Below, piece after piece: positions 13,247-13,265 of a stretch of DNA of 13,265 nt (position 1 is the first letter of the stretch; the number at the start of each line of letters is the position of its first letter). The notes under the pieces are model-generated. The model made no database searches, was not told the DNA's origin, and worked only from the letters and a program-made list of their open reading frames with translations. Location of the stretch: NCBI GenBank assembly GCA_964637565.1, contig CAZWTY010000101.1:1-13265 (forward strand), written 5' to 3'. A program made the position numbers and the translations under genes. The stretch comes from DYJE01 sp964637565. GTDB taxonomy: Bacteria; Desulfobacterota; Desulfobacteria; Desulfobacterales; Desulfolunaceae.

Positions 13247-13265
13247 TGAATATAGTATTTAATTC

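Overview
The window looks like a chromosomal segment of an anaerobic, moderately GC-rich (roughly 55%) bacterium, most likely a sulfate-reducing Desulfobacterota. This rests on gene content only: a GMC-type oxidoreductase carrying a Cys4 insert, a CooC-type nickel-insertion ATPase next to a protein resembling a piece of acetyl-CoA synthase, a sigma-54 type promoter, and dispersed short intergenic repeats of a kind I associate with that group. There is no rRNA, tRNA, CRISPR array or intact transposase.

Left part (1-4630), all on the plus strand: htpG (Hsp90 chaperone) behind a sigma-70-like promoter and followed by a strong symmetrical terminator. Then comes a compact run of three genes: a secreted two-SH3-domain protein, a PfkB/adenosine-kinase-like sugar kinase, and a single-pass membrane TPR protein of YfgM type.

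Middle (4590-5329): about 740 bp without a credible gene, packed with dyads. It holds a perfect 22-bp palindrome, an imperfect RAYT/REP-like inverted repeat, and a candidate MITE of about 215 bp with 12-bp terminal inverted repeats flanked by TA. Next are an orphan CpxA-like sensor histidine kinase and a 72-aa two-helix membrane protein. A convergent alpha/beta hydrolase (minus strand, with a good sigma-70 promoter) faces a tandem universal stress protein (plus strand) whose upstream region has a textbook sigma-54 -24/-12 element. The stress gene ends in a clear rho-independent terminator.

Right part (9461-13246): the most interesting segment. Three minus-strand genes form a probable operon, in transcription order: (i) a GMC/FAD oxidoreductase with a C-x3-C-x2-C-x3-C motif; (ii) a 244-aa protein that matches, from memory of the family, the middle domain of acetyl-CoA synthase (AcsB/CdhC) and stops in a short Cys motif where the A-cluster domain would begin; (iii) a CooC/AcsF-type ATPase with a deviant Walker A and the CxC metal motif. 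A GntR/FCD regulator is transcribed divergently. A 20-bp perfect palindrome sits inside both overlapping divergent promoters and is the probable operator. The regulator is interrupted by an in-frame TGA, followed in the same frame by the rest of its ligand-binding domain. A hairpin with a GG-containing loop lies 17 nt after the TGA, so selenocysteine recoding is an alternative to a simple nonsense mutation.

Taken together, the right-hand cluster could be an undescribed metal-dependent oxidation module in which a nickel-type ATPase matures a miniature ACS-like protein working with a flavin alcohol or aldehyde oxidoreductase, under GntR control. The domain calls are reasonably firm; the joint function is inference.
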